Origin: Humulus lupulus
Taxonomy: Eukaryota > Streptophyta > Magnoliopsida > Rosales > Cannabaceae
Length of the DNA stretch: 64,000 nucleotides
Assembly (NCBI RefSeq): GCF_963169125.1
Contig: NC_084794.1
Location: forward strand, 155,134,858 to 155,198,857
Direction: 5' to 3'
In this document: positions 1 to 10,170 of the stretch, one piece after another
Layout of the letters: every line of letters starts with the position of its first letter
Numbering within the stretch: the first letter of the stretch is position 1
The notes under the pieces: generated by a model
Told to the model about the DNA's origin: nothing
The model's input: the letters and a program-made list of their open reading frames with translations, nothing else
The model's database searches: none
Translations under genes and position numbers: made by a program

Positions 1-1924
1 GACAATTCAATATCCCATATTCCTTAAACATGTTCTCAACCATTTAATCATTCAGAATAACCAAGTATTCAGCATACCAAACATATCAACTCATATCATA
101 CATCAATTCACAAATGATAACTAGGGTTAGCGCCCTAAGGCCGCATCCTCCGTTATCCCACTGACTTCGGCCGGCTTCAACCGAGCTCAGTGAATGTTAA
201 GCTGTCCTCGGCTACCAGTGGCCAAGCCGCGCCCTGTGCGCAAATATTGTGTACGGCACCCTTAGGCCGCTATCACATGTTCCATGGCATAATACCATCA
301 TTGACATTATACAGATATCGGGAGCTCTTAGTCCCATCACAAGCATATAACCGGGTGCAGTTTTCTGACCTTCAGATTCGCTAGCTTTGTTCACTTGATT
401 CCTTGAGCACGATCCCTCTCGAGCCCTAGCGCTCACCTAATCACAACCATAGATCAAAGTCATCACCAAACCTCAAGTCCAAAACCTAGCCCCGGGAAGT
501 CCTAATTCCAGCAAACAAGGTGGTGGAATCGAACCCCAAACCCTTGGTCAAAAACCCGTGTAAATAACCCTAAAATCCCTTTCAGAAGACAAGGTAGTGC
601 TACAACGCTCATTGGACGGTGCTACAGCACTACAAACAGAAGCAAAATGCCCTCAGCAAGCTTGGCCTAGCGCTACAGCGCCCAAAGGCTAGCGTTGTAG
701 CGCTAGTCACAGACTGCCAACACCCCATTTTCCCTTCCTGATTTTTCCCTGAGCCAAACTTAATCGAAACTTCTCCAAACCTTCACCAAACTTAAAAACA
801 AGCTTATTAACACACTCCACTCATCCCAAGCATCCCAAATACTAAAAACCCAATCACATGCATCCCTAATCTCAAAATTCACCATAGTTGCTCATAGACT
901 TCAGAAACTCAGCAAAATAGTTAGAACTTCAAAGTTTAAAGCTTAGAATTTTATACCTTTGATGGAAATTCGATTTCAAGTTAGCCTCTAGACCTCCTTA
1001 GCTTGCTCTTCCTCAATCCTTGGCTCCAACTTCCCTAGAATTCCCCATCAATTCAGCTTAGATACCTTAGTTAAAAATCAAAACCAGAACTGAAGAAACT
1101 TCAAGGTCTTACCTCAAGCAAATGGCCTATCCTTGCTAAACCCTTGCCAAATCTTCAAGCTTAGCTCAGAATCCTTGTTGCTCAGCCTAAACTAGCTCCC
1201 CTCTGAGTTTTTCTCCAAGAAAACACAATGAAATGGTGAAGGAGATCACCAACCGACCCTTAGAAAAACAACTCTGTTTTCCTCCCTTTCTCTTTTCTTT
1301 CTTTCCTCAGACTTCTATAGTATTCTACAAACTCCACTGAGCATAAAGCCTCAGTAATACCTATCTCTAAAAGGCCAAATGACCATAATGCCCTCCCCTC
1401 TAATTCTAAATCCTTTAATCCACTTAGGGGCATTTTAGTCATTTTACCCAATTCCCGCTAATTCCTCAAGTGTCTCTAACATTTTCCGCTTACTTCCCGA
1501 TACCTAATTAATCACCAATTATATTCCTCAATGTCAAAATAGACTCCAATATATTCACTAAATTCCCATTTATACCCCCAGGCTCACCCCGAGCCGGGTA
1601 TAAATCCCCGCCATGACTTTTTCGCTAATCTGTTCCCTAGGATCATCTCGAATCACAGTTCATAGATATATCCACATAATAATGTGGTCTCAACAATTCT
1701 CGCATATATATACAGTTATGCCCTCAATGGGCCAAAATTACAATTATACCCTTTCTACCCTAATCAGGGCCTACATGCATACTAATACACATAGTCATGC
1801 ATCTCAAATATTCAAATAGCCATTCAACATGCTTTAAATCATTAAATCACATATATTCCAATTATGCCCTCCCGGCACACTAATCAAGGCCCTTAAGCCT
1901 TATTAGTAAATTTGGGTCGTTACA
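1..1924 (-). mobile_element. Tekay-type LTR, minus strand, cut by window edge
   Basis: The right end reads GGGTCGTTACA, the reverse complement of the TGTAACGACCC that opens the other Tekay-type LTRs here (5890, 17448, 20163, 46289). The first 720 bases align with 4308-5038, so the full LTR would be about 2.4 kb. It holds the U3 palindrome CCACATAATAATGTGG at 1672-1687 and a GC-rich block of repeated GCGCTACAGCGC-like motifs near 590-710. Small ORFs in it look spurious. Whether it is a solo LTR or the end of a full element cannot be seen because the partner lies outside the window. Confidence 0.85.
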
Positions 1925-2191
1925 GGCAAGGGAGAGCAGCGAGCGCTGGAGTCTACCTTGCGAATGTACATGTGGAATGACCTTTTGGGAAGCCGTTTTG
2001 TTTTTGGATATGTTGTATGATTTTCCTAAACTAGGCTCACTCTACTCTTTATAAAATATGTTTGTACTAAATGTTAAGTATGGCCATATGACTTTTAAAA
2101 AGTTTTTTTTATACGGGTTTTTGAGACATTTGGTTAAATGAAAACAATTATATTTCTGCATTATCGAGTCTTAAAAATCTGGGTCGTTACA
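1925..2191 (+). repeat. Possible 3' (U5) fragment of another gypsy LTR
   Basis: Begins with a GGCAAGGGAGAGCAG tract followed by an 'aatgtacatgtgg' motif and ends in GGGTCGTTACA. This resembles the U5 half of a distantly related gypsy LTR in forward orientation, into which the minus-strand LTR at 1-1924 would have inserted. The 5' half is not visible. Assignment rests on motif order only. Confidence 0.35.
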
Positions 2192-2497
2192 CTTGGTCAA
2201 TTGCCATAGACCAATACCTGTCCGAACTTTACGGCTCACTTACTTGTAATTAACTTATGAAAATATAGCAAAACAACACATGTAATGCACAAATACCTGT
2301 AAAAAATACAATAATTGGCAAGAATAACTGGCTACGCACAATTCCTTTTATTTCTTGTAAAAATGGAAAAATTCGTGTCTGTAAGAGTGATCAAACGATC
2401 TTACATTGATAAGCGACAGCCATATAGCTGACCGGCCCTTGTTCAAAACTTGTAAAAAAAAGTTAATTAATACAAGTCATTCTTTAAGAAGAATTTT
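2192..2497. other. Non-coding remnant 3' of element A pol
   Basis: No ORF, LTR end or polypurine tract is recognisable. By position it is the region 3' of the integrase stop codon of element A. Confidence 0.4.
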
Positions 2498-3857
2498 TCA
2501 TTGATGATACTTGCGCATGTGTTCTCCATTCCTATAGAGAGGAATGATCTCTGTTTAAGCGAGCAAGTTTATATGTTTCCAGTTGAAGAATTTCTTCCAT
2601 TTGATATAGACCTTCCCATTTTTACCCAAGGACTCCAGCAATCTAGTCTCGAGTATTGAGGAAAACTCTTCTAAGTACCAAGTCTCCTAATGCAAACTTT
2701 CTCTCACATACTTTAGAGTTAAAATATCGAGCAACCTTTTTTTCATGAGCTGCTACTCGTAGCTAAGCCTTCTCTCTTCGTTCTTCTATCAAATTTAATG
2801 ATTCCATTAACAACTGGTGGTTAGTATTATGGTCTTCGATGTGAGGGTGGTTAGTATTATGGTCATACCCATATGCAAACGAAAATTGTGTATGACCTAT
2901 TGTTGTTCAATGTGTTGTTCTGTATGACCAAAGAACTTCCGGTAATGCTTCTGTCCATTCTCCCTTTGCCTGTTCGAGTCTTTTTTTCAAGGTGTCCTTT
3001 ATCATCATATTCAAAGCTTCAACTTGTCCATTCGCTTGTGGATGGACGACTGATGAGAAGCTTTTAGTTATACCATGTCATTTGCAAAAATCGATGGAAA
3101 GGTCGCAATCGAATTGTGTGCCATTGTCTGATATTATTTTGTTTGGCAGTCCATATCGACACACTATGTTTTTCTAGACAAAATCTATAAATTTCTCGGT
3201 CGTGATTGTTTCGATCGGCTCAACTTTTACCCATTTAGTGAAGTATTTGACAGCTATTACTGCATATTTCACACCCTTTTTCCACATTGGTAAAGATCCG
3301 ATCAGGTCTATTCCCCAAATTGAAAATGGCCAAGGACTTTGCATCTGCTTCAGCTCATTTTGGGCTACTCGATGTATTTTGGAAACTCGTTGGCACTTGT
3401 AGCATTTTTTCAGAAATTATGTTGCGTCCTCATTCATTGTAGGCCAAAAGTACCCATGTCCTGGAATCTTTTAGTATAAACTCTGCCCCCTAGTGTGGTC
3501 TCCGCAAAAGTCTTCATGTATTTCTTGTAATAGTTCCTTAGCTTTTTCTTTGGGAATTCATCATTTAAGTGCCATAGAATATCCTCATCGATAAAAAATT
3601 CCATCCATTAGAATAAAGCAGGTGGATTATCTTTGTAGTTTTTTCGATTCGCTCCTATCTGTTGGCAATATTCCCTTGTCGAGGTATTGGATAATAGAAG
3701 TCATCAAGGTATTAACTGTATGTATAATGAGGGTGGAATCATCTTCTTGAATGTTGGGGGTCGATAGATGTTCAAATGGTATTATGCTTAGCATATCTGC
3801 ATCTTAGGAACTTGCTAACTTGGCCAATGCGTCAGCATTGACATTCTGGTCGTGGGG
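2498..3857 (-). pseudogene. Element A RNase H tail plus integrase (broken)
   Basis: The minus-strand translation, over several frames, shows the end of RNase H (NADALAKLASS-like, near 3830), the integrase core phrase PWPFSIWGIDLIG near 3310-3330, the HPQANG motif before the catalytic Glu near 3020-3040, and the C-terminal domain ending NGEHMRKYHQ with a stop at 2498-2500. Integrase would join the element cDNA to the target. Many stops and frameshifts break it. It is separated from RT by the LTR fragment at 3858. Confidence 0.75.
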
Positions 3858-5058
3858 TGTAACGCCCTGGATAGCCAAGACCGTTACACTGTGTGTTTAT
3901 AAAAGTGCTAGACTTGCTAAACAAGTCATTTAATTAAGAACGTGTTAAAGAAACTATAATGGAACTAGGGTTAAAAGGTTTTGGTCTTAAAAGCCACATT
4001 TCTTATAAAGAAACATTTCCTATTTACACGAGATCTCAAAAATATTAAGATTAAAACCATTTACAAAAGATTTAGGAATTAAATACAGTAGTAGCCATAT
4101 TAAGGCAAAACAGACAATTAAGCAATCTCTGTCATGATCCACTCCTCGGCCATGGCGACCGAACAACTGGCTATGTACATTTAACCCCGCAGCTCTCCAT
4201 CTCAGGATTGGTCCAACTTGCCTTTGCCTTTACCTGCACCACGTAGCACCCGTGAGCCAAGGCCCAGCAAGAAAACACAACTACAGCATAAGAAATCAAC
4301 AGCCAATTCAATATCTCATATTGCATAAACATGTTCACAACCACATAAACATTCAGAATAACCTAGTATTCAGCATACTAAACATATCAACTCATATCAT
4401 ATATCAATTTACAAATGATAACTAGGGTTAGCGCCCTCAGACCGCACCCTCTGTTATCCCACTGACTCCAAGCCACTAAAACTGAGCTCAGTGAATAATA
4501 AGCTGTCCTCGGCTACCAGTGGCCAAGCCACGCCATGTGCGCAAATATTGAATACGGTACCCTTAGGCCGCTATCACATGTCCCATGGAATAATACCATC
4601 ATTGAAATTATACAAATATTGGGAGCTCTTAGTCCCATCACAAACATATAACCGGGTGCAGTTTTCTTAACTTTAGATTCGCTAGCTTTGATAACTTGAC
4701 TCCTTGAGCATGATCCCTCTCGAGCCCTAGCGCTCACCTAATCACAACCATAGATAAAAGTCATCACCAAAACTCAAGTCCAAAACTTACCCTTGGGACC
4801 AATCCCGAGCCCTCGGGAAGCTCTAATTCCACCAAACAGGGTGGTGGAATCGAACCCCGAACCCCTGGGAAAAAACCCTTGAAAACAACTCAAAAACCCC
4901 TTTTTGGAAACAGGGTAGCGCTACAGCGCGCTAAAGAGGGCGCTACAGCGCTACAAGCAGAACCAAAATTCCCCAGAATGCATGGCCTAGCGCTATAGTG
5001 CCCAAAGGCTAGTGCTGCAGCGCTAGTCACAGATAGCCAATGCAGCACTTTTCCTTCC
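3858..5058 (-). mobile_element. Truncated Tekay-type LTR inside element A pol
   Basis: Starts TGTAACGCCCTGGATAGCC, the reverse complement of the LTR 3' end seen at 8150-8171 and 19630-19647. It aligns with 1-720 over its right part and then stops about 1.2 kb short of the LTR 5' end. The right boundary (about 5040-5058) joins element A RT directly, and part of A's RNase H is lost. This points to a deletion after insertion, not a clean solo LTR. It contains the conserved GTGCTACGTGGTGCAG block in reverse near 4230-4250. Confidence 0.85.
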
Positions 5059-5884
5059 ACAGCAGATTAAAAAATGGGACACACTTGTCGGTAGATCTTG
5101 AAATAAATTTGCTTAGGGCACCAATTCTTTCTATTAGACTTTGTACATCTTTAATCTTGGTGGGCGATTTCATGTCGATCAACGCTTGGATCTTCTCGGG
5201 GTTAGCTTCTATTCCCTGTTAGTTTACTATGAACCCCAAAAACTTCCCTAATCCGAATCTAAAAGAACACTTGAGAGGGCAACCTTCATATGATATCTTT
5301 TTAAGATGTTGAAACATTCTCGTAAGTCCTTCAAGTGCTCGCCAGCCTTTTTCAACCTGACTAACATATCATTGACGTATACTTCCATGTTATTTCTAAT
5401 CTAGTATTCGAACATGTGATTTACTAGTCGTTGGTAAGTCGCACCAGCATTTTTCAAATCGACAGGCGTTACTTTGTAGCAGTATAGCCCGGTATCTGTT
5501 CGAAAGTTGGTGTGTTCTTCGTCAGGTGAGTACATACTTATTTGATTGTAGGAAGAGTATGCATCCATAAACGACAACATTTCATGCACTAATGTGGCAT
5601 CGACCAGTTGATCGATCCTTTGCACTAGAAAACAATCCTTCATGCAAGGTTTATTGAGATCTATAAAATTCACGCAAGTCCTCAACTTGCCATTTGACTT
5701 TGGGACTAAAACGGGATTAGAGACCCATGATGGATAAAATACTAACCTAGTGAATCCATTTTCCTTAAGTTTCTCGACTTCCTCTCTTTGCACTTTGAAC
5801 ATGTCTTTGTTGAGTAACCTTCTTTTTTGCTGGACTGGTGGCTGGTTTTTGTCAATTTTTTTAGACATGATCAATAACTGTTGG
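5059..5884 (-). pseudogene. Element A reverse transcriptase (broken)
   Basis: Minus-strand RT of a Tat-type element. The open stretch 5401-5874 includes QQKRRLLNKDMFKV, SNPVLVPKSNGKLRTCVNF and the GATYQRLVN motif. The active-site loop just after it reads VYVNDM (about 5372-5392) instead of YVDD, so the first catalytic Asp is changed. The reading continues upstream at 8177 once the solo LTR at 5890-8171 and one copy of its duplication are removed, showing that both parts belong to one gene. Confidence 0.85.
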
Positions 5885-5889
5885 GTCTA

Positions 5890-8171
5890 TGTAACGACCC
5901 AAAATCACTAATATAGCTTAAGGGCCTTGATTAGTGTGCTAGGAGGGCATAATTGTTTATGTGTGAATTTATTAATTTAATGCATTATTATATGATAAGA
6001 ATGCTTGTATGGTTATATGAATGTAAATGTGATTATATGATATATTTGTGAGAACCACATTATTATGTGGGTAAATCTGCAGCATGCGACTTGAGGCGAT
6101 CCTAGGGAGCTAGTTAGCGGGAAATTCACAACAAGGCTTATTACTTGACTTGGGGCAAGTCAAGGGGTATTTCAGGTATTGGATGGTCATTTAGGTTATC
6201 GGGTTATGGAAATAAATAATTGGAGATATATTTGAGGTTAGGAAGCTTAGGTGGGAATACTAGGGAATTTTACCATTTTGCCCTCGGGGACGTTTCTGGC
6301 ACCCTAAGCCTCGGGATTAACTTAATTTCTTAAGGATAGACTAAAGAAACTTTAGAAAACAGTAGAACACAAGTTAAACCGACCCTTCCCTCTTTCTCCC
6401 TTTCTCTCTCCAAGAAAACCACATAAAACTTAGAAGAACTTGGCTGGAATTCAGAGGATTAGAGCTGAGATTTAGAAGATTAACTAAGGATTCAATCAAG
6501 AATTAAGGTAAGTCATAAGCTTTGTGCATGGTAGTTAAATTATGTGTTTATGGCTGAGTTTTGAGGTGTTTATGGATTTTGACATTGAAGGATTGAATTG
6601 AAGCTTGGAGCTTGGGAGTTAGCTGAGAAATCTTTTAGAGAGTTGGTTCATCAAAGAAGGTAAGCTCGAATTTATGGTTTAATGACTAAATCTTAGTGTT
6701 TTCTTGATTGGTTTTGATGTTTTTAACCTTTTGAGTTTCAGAGATTGAAGTGGGATTTTGGTGAGAAACTAGGCTACGTTTCAGCTTGGTTGTGTTGCTA
6801 GAATTATGTTGAAAGTTTTGTGATAATTGAGTTGTGGAATTGGGATAGTTTTGGATGGTTTTGAGTGAGGTTTGAGAGTAAAAAATGATAGTTTTTTCTG
6901 GGTTCGAAGGGGTTGGGTCATGGCATAGTTCTTGGTGAGCCGCGACCCTCTGAGACTGATGAATGTTGAGGAAGGAGGGCGGGCCGCAGCATGGGCCTTG
7001 TAGGGCCGTGGCCTATGTCTGGTTCTAGGTGAGAATGACCCTCTGTTTGGGGCCATGCCACGGCATAGGAAGCTTGCGCTGCAGCCCTTAAGGAAATTTG
7101 GGTTTTGGGGATTTTAAGCATGGGAATTTAACCTAGGGTTCTCGGGATTGAATTCACTACCGTGATTTGTCGAATTTGGTGTTCCCGAGAATAGAACCTT
7201 ATCTAGGAGCCCTTTTACAATTATTAATGGTATCCCTTATCTTGGTTGTGACTAGGTATAAGCTAGGGGCTCGGGAAACAGATTGTGCTCAAGAGGCATC
7301 ACACGTAACCGGTACACTTGGAAACTAAAGGTAAGAAAAACTGCACCTGGTTGTGAAATTATAATGGGACTAAGGGTTCCCTATCCTGTATGCTTTATAA
7401 AGGGTGGTATTATGCCATATGAATAGTAGACAAATGGCCTAAGAGTGTCAGAGTTTACATTGGCACATAGGGCGCGGCTCAGCCACTGGTAGCCGAGGAC
7501 AGCTTATTATTCACTGAACTCGGTTTAAGCGGACCGGAGTCAGTAGGATTAAACAGAGGGTGCGACTTAAGGGCGTCGACCATAATTATCATTTGATTGA
7601 TTATTATTATAGATTGATGAATTTGTTGTGTTGAATAGCTGAGTGTTGGTTTGTTGATTATCTGGTTATGTCTGTAGATTATGTGATCAACGTGGTATGC
7701 TAAGTATATGAACATGCTCTAAGGAATATTATTGTTTGTACTATAATGTTATGTTTTCTTGCTGGGCCTTGGCTCACGGGTGCTACGTGGTGCAGGTAAA
7801 GGCAAGGGAAAACTTGACCAGCTCTGAATCGGAGAGCTCTGAAAGAAGAATGTACATGATTAGCTACTCGACCGCCACGGTTGAGGGGAGACAGGAACAG
7901 GAGAACCGTAAACGTTGGTTTTTCCCTTAGAGTGGCTAGTGGTTGTTTTGTACTCTGGAAATTTTGTAAACTGACTTTCGAACACTGTTTCTTTTGGGAT
8001 CCCTTGTAAAAAATGTTTACTTATATGAAAGATATATTTTATGACCAAAACCTTTTAACCCTAGTTTATTAAAGATGTCAGTGACACATTTTAAACTAAA
8101 TGACTTGATTAGCAAGTCTCGCACTTTTATAAATACACAGTGTAACGGTCTTGGCTACCCAGGGCGTTACA
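5890..8171 (+). mobile_element. Solo Tekay-type LTR, target duplication GTCTA
   Basis: Runs from TGTAACGACCC to CCAGGGCGTTACA, 2282 bp, flanked by GTCTA at 5885-5889 and 8172-8176. No internal domain is present, so it is a solo LTR left by recombination between two LTRs. It sits in element A pol. It holds the palindrome CCACATTATTATGTGG (6055-6070), a GC-rich island (about 6940-7090) and splice-donor-like sites at 6508, 6660, 7331 and 7796. ORFs inside are not convincing genes. Confidence 0.93.
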
Positions 8172-8580
8172 GTCTATTCCCACCATATCACTATGCGACC
8201 ATTCAAATACTTCTTGAGTCTCTTTTAAAAATTCCACCAGTTCTTTTTTTATCGTTGTTTATATGTTTTTCCCGACTTTCACTACTCTGGTCAGTCATTC
8301 TGCCTCTAATTGAATCTCCTCGAGATCCTCCACAGATCCAACTTCCTCCTCAAAATACCGAAAGCTAGGATGTATACCTTCATTTTAACTTTGGGCAACA
8401 ACCTATTTGGAGACTTGTTCACCTGATTAGGCATTTGGTCCGCTGAATCCTTAAAACCTTTTGTTGATCTGTTAGTGATGCTTGAGGCAATGAGCACACT
8501 CCCCTCACTATAATTTTCTTTCCTTTGTGATAAAGGAGTTATAACACTCCCTAGCCTCCCTTTTGATTTCAGAGCACGCA
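8172..8580 (-). pseudogene. Element A protease-to-RT spacer (broken)
   Basis: The minus-strand translation from about 8250 to 8172 gives the phrase EFLKETQEVFEWSHSDMVGID, typical of the stretch just before RT in Tat elements and matching element E near 38400-38470. Upstream, 8306-8580 is acidic, low-conservation spacer with frameshifts. It has no catalytic role of its own that I can see. Confidence 0.6.
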
Positions 8581-9054
8581 CCCAATTCTTACATCTGTTG
8601 GGAATTTAATGGCTAGATGCCACATTGAGATCACGACTCGTAGCTCTACCAAGATGGGTCTTCTGATCACTGTATTATAAGGGGATGGACAATAAACTAC
8701 TATAAAAGTAGTGAGTAATGTCTTGTTCGCAGGGGCAGCTCCTGCTGTGACCGAGACTTTGATCGACCCTGTTGGAGCGTGCCCTTCGCCAGAGAAACCA
8801 TATATGGTTTGGTTGCATGGTTCCAAATCTTTTATTGATAATTTCATTCTTTCTAATGATGATTTGAAAATTATATTTACTAAGCTTCTTGTGTCCACGA
8901 ACACTCTCTTCACTGTCATGTTGGTAATTTGGGCATCTACGACTAGGGGATCTGTGTGGTAGAACCTGACATGATGTGCATCAAGCTCTGAGAAAGTTAT
9001 ACAATCTTCCCCTGCTCGAGCTTTTTCGGGAGTTCGCTCCTTCACGGTTAGCAA
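8569..9054 (-). pseudogene. Element A aspartic protease fragment
   Basis: A 161-residue open stretch. The flap and core pattern of a retropepsin is present: FVDTRSLVNIIF near residues 52-63, where the family has D-T/S-G. The catalytic Gly is Arg (codon about 8886-8888), so activity is unlikely. LLTTFIVVYCPSPYNTVIRRPIL matches the following part of Tat proteases. It would mature Gag-Pol. It lies between the gag remnant (9055-9653) and the RT spacer. Confidence 0.75.
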
Positions 9055-9653
9055 TTCAACATCTTGCTTGTGACATAAGGTCCTGGGATACCTCTTTCTT
9101 TCCTAACCACTGTCACAAGATAAGTGTGGTCCACCTCAGATAGTGTGTAGAGTGCCCGCGAATTGGGCCGGCTATAGAGGAGGCGAGCATTGGCATGTAT
9201 GTGCCTGCTTGTTGCCCCCATTAGCTTCTTGTTGGGGATTATCCCTGCTCGTTGCTTGTGAGGACTTCATGATGGTTCTGGTTAAGGGTTCTGCGCAGGT
9301 CGAACACCTTGTGCTAACTGTATAGCAGCTTCCAATGCCACAGTTACATCCCTTTGACGCTGATCCATCTCCGCTTGCCTATCATTGAGCTCTCTCCATT
9401 GTCTATAAATTTCCATTTGTTGTATGATCATAGTCTCAGCAACATTCTCCTAGTTAGCCTTCAGCATGGCCAACTCATCTTGTAACATCCCCATGGCTGC
9501 TCGTAGGGTTTCAGCATCCAATTCCTCACTTTCTTCCTCCAGTTACACTCGAGGATTTTCTTCAGCTAATCCCGGGGGAGGGGGTGGGTTCTAAGGATTG
9601 TCAAACGTATGACTTGCCTACTGACTCTACATTTTCCTAGTCGATTTAGCCAT
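9055..9653 (-). pseudogene. Element A gag N-terminal remnant
   Basis: Minus-strand start ATG at 9653-9651. The translation, with stops, shows an acidic segment followed by a coiled-coil-like stretch (LQDELAMLKAN, then LNDRQAEMDQRQRD, ending ALEAAIQLAQ near 9310). It aligns with the gag start of element B at 25641-25321. The middle of gag, about 1 kb or more compared with element E, is missing before the protease at 9054. Confidence 0.65.
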
Positions 9654-9696
9654 TTTATTTTCTTCTTGAGTTTAGCTCTCAACAAAAGCCCCAAAA
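9654..9696 (-). promoter_or_regulatory. Element A leader with primer-binding-like site
   Basis: Directly after the LTR end (TGTTGACC in plus orientation at 9697) the minus strand reads TTTTGGGGCTTTTGTTGAGAG. Elements B and E carry close relatives at the same place. Position and conservation point to the tRNA primer site, but it is not the initiator-Met type, and I do not assign the tRNA. Confidence 0.55.
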
Positions 9697-10170
9697 TGTT
9701 GACCTGAGATTTGGTCAACGATGCCAAGTCAAATTTAGGTTATAGATTAAGAACTGAACTTGAAAATAATAAACGACACACAAAATTATAGTGGTTCGGT
9801 CGTGCTAATCAGTAATGACCTACGCCCACTTGATATTCGTATTTATGTACACTCTCAAAACCTGTGATCAGATGACTTGAGTCAACCAAGTTTCACAACC
9901 TGAGAGAGAGGGTACAAAAATGTGGACAACAACTTTAGATTCTTAGGATTCTCTGAAAGTAAAGAATTACAGAATGAAAACCAAAAGAATTATTGAGTCC
10001 TTTATTTATAGACTCAATAATGTATATAGATGGGCCATGAACCTTGTGTAACTTGTGCAACAAGAAAATATAAAATAATAGGTAAATAATACAATTTATA
10101 ATAGATATATCACAAATATATGCATATTAAACTAACTTTGAGCTTTAACTGTATTTAACCGAGAAGTTCT
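9697..10170 (-). mobile_element. Element A 5' LTR, 3' part (R-U5)
   Basis: Minus-strand LTR ending ...GGTCAACA. It is split by element 1, whose target duplication GTTCT occupies 10166-10170 and 19648-19652; the rest of the LTR is 19653-19833. Joined, the LTR is about 655 bp. It aligns with element B LTR (25682-26267). A TATA-like TATAAATA reads on the minus strand at 10010-10003. Confidence 0.8.
10003..10010 (-). promoter_or_regulatory. TATA box of element A LTR
   Basis: TATAAATA on the minus strand, at the same place in the LTR as the TATAAATA of element B (25987-25994). Shared position supports a U3 core promoter. Confidence 0.6.

Noticed and set aside
212..436. Conserved small protein MSARAREGSCSR, also at 4513-4737
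   Set aside because: The likeness is due to two copies of the same LTR. The frame is not kept in other LTRs of the family.
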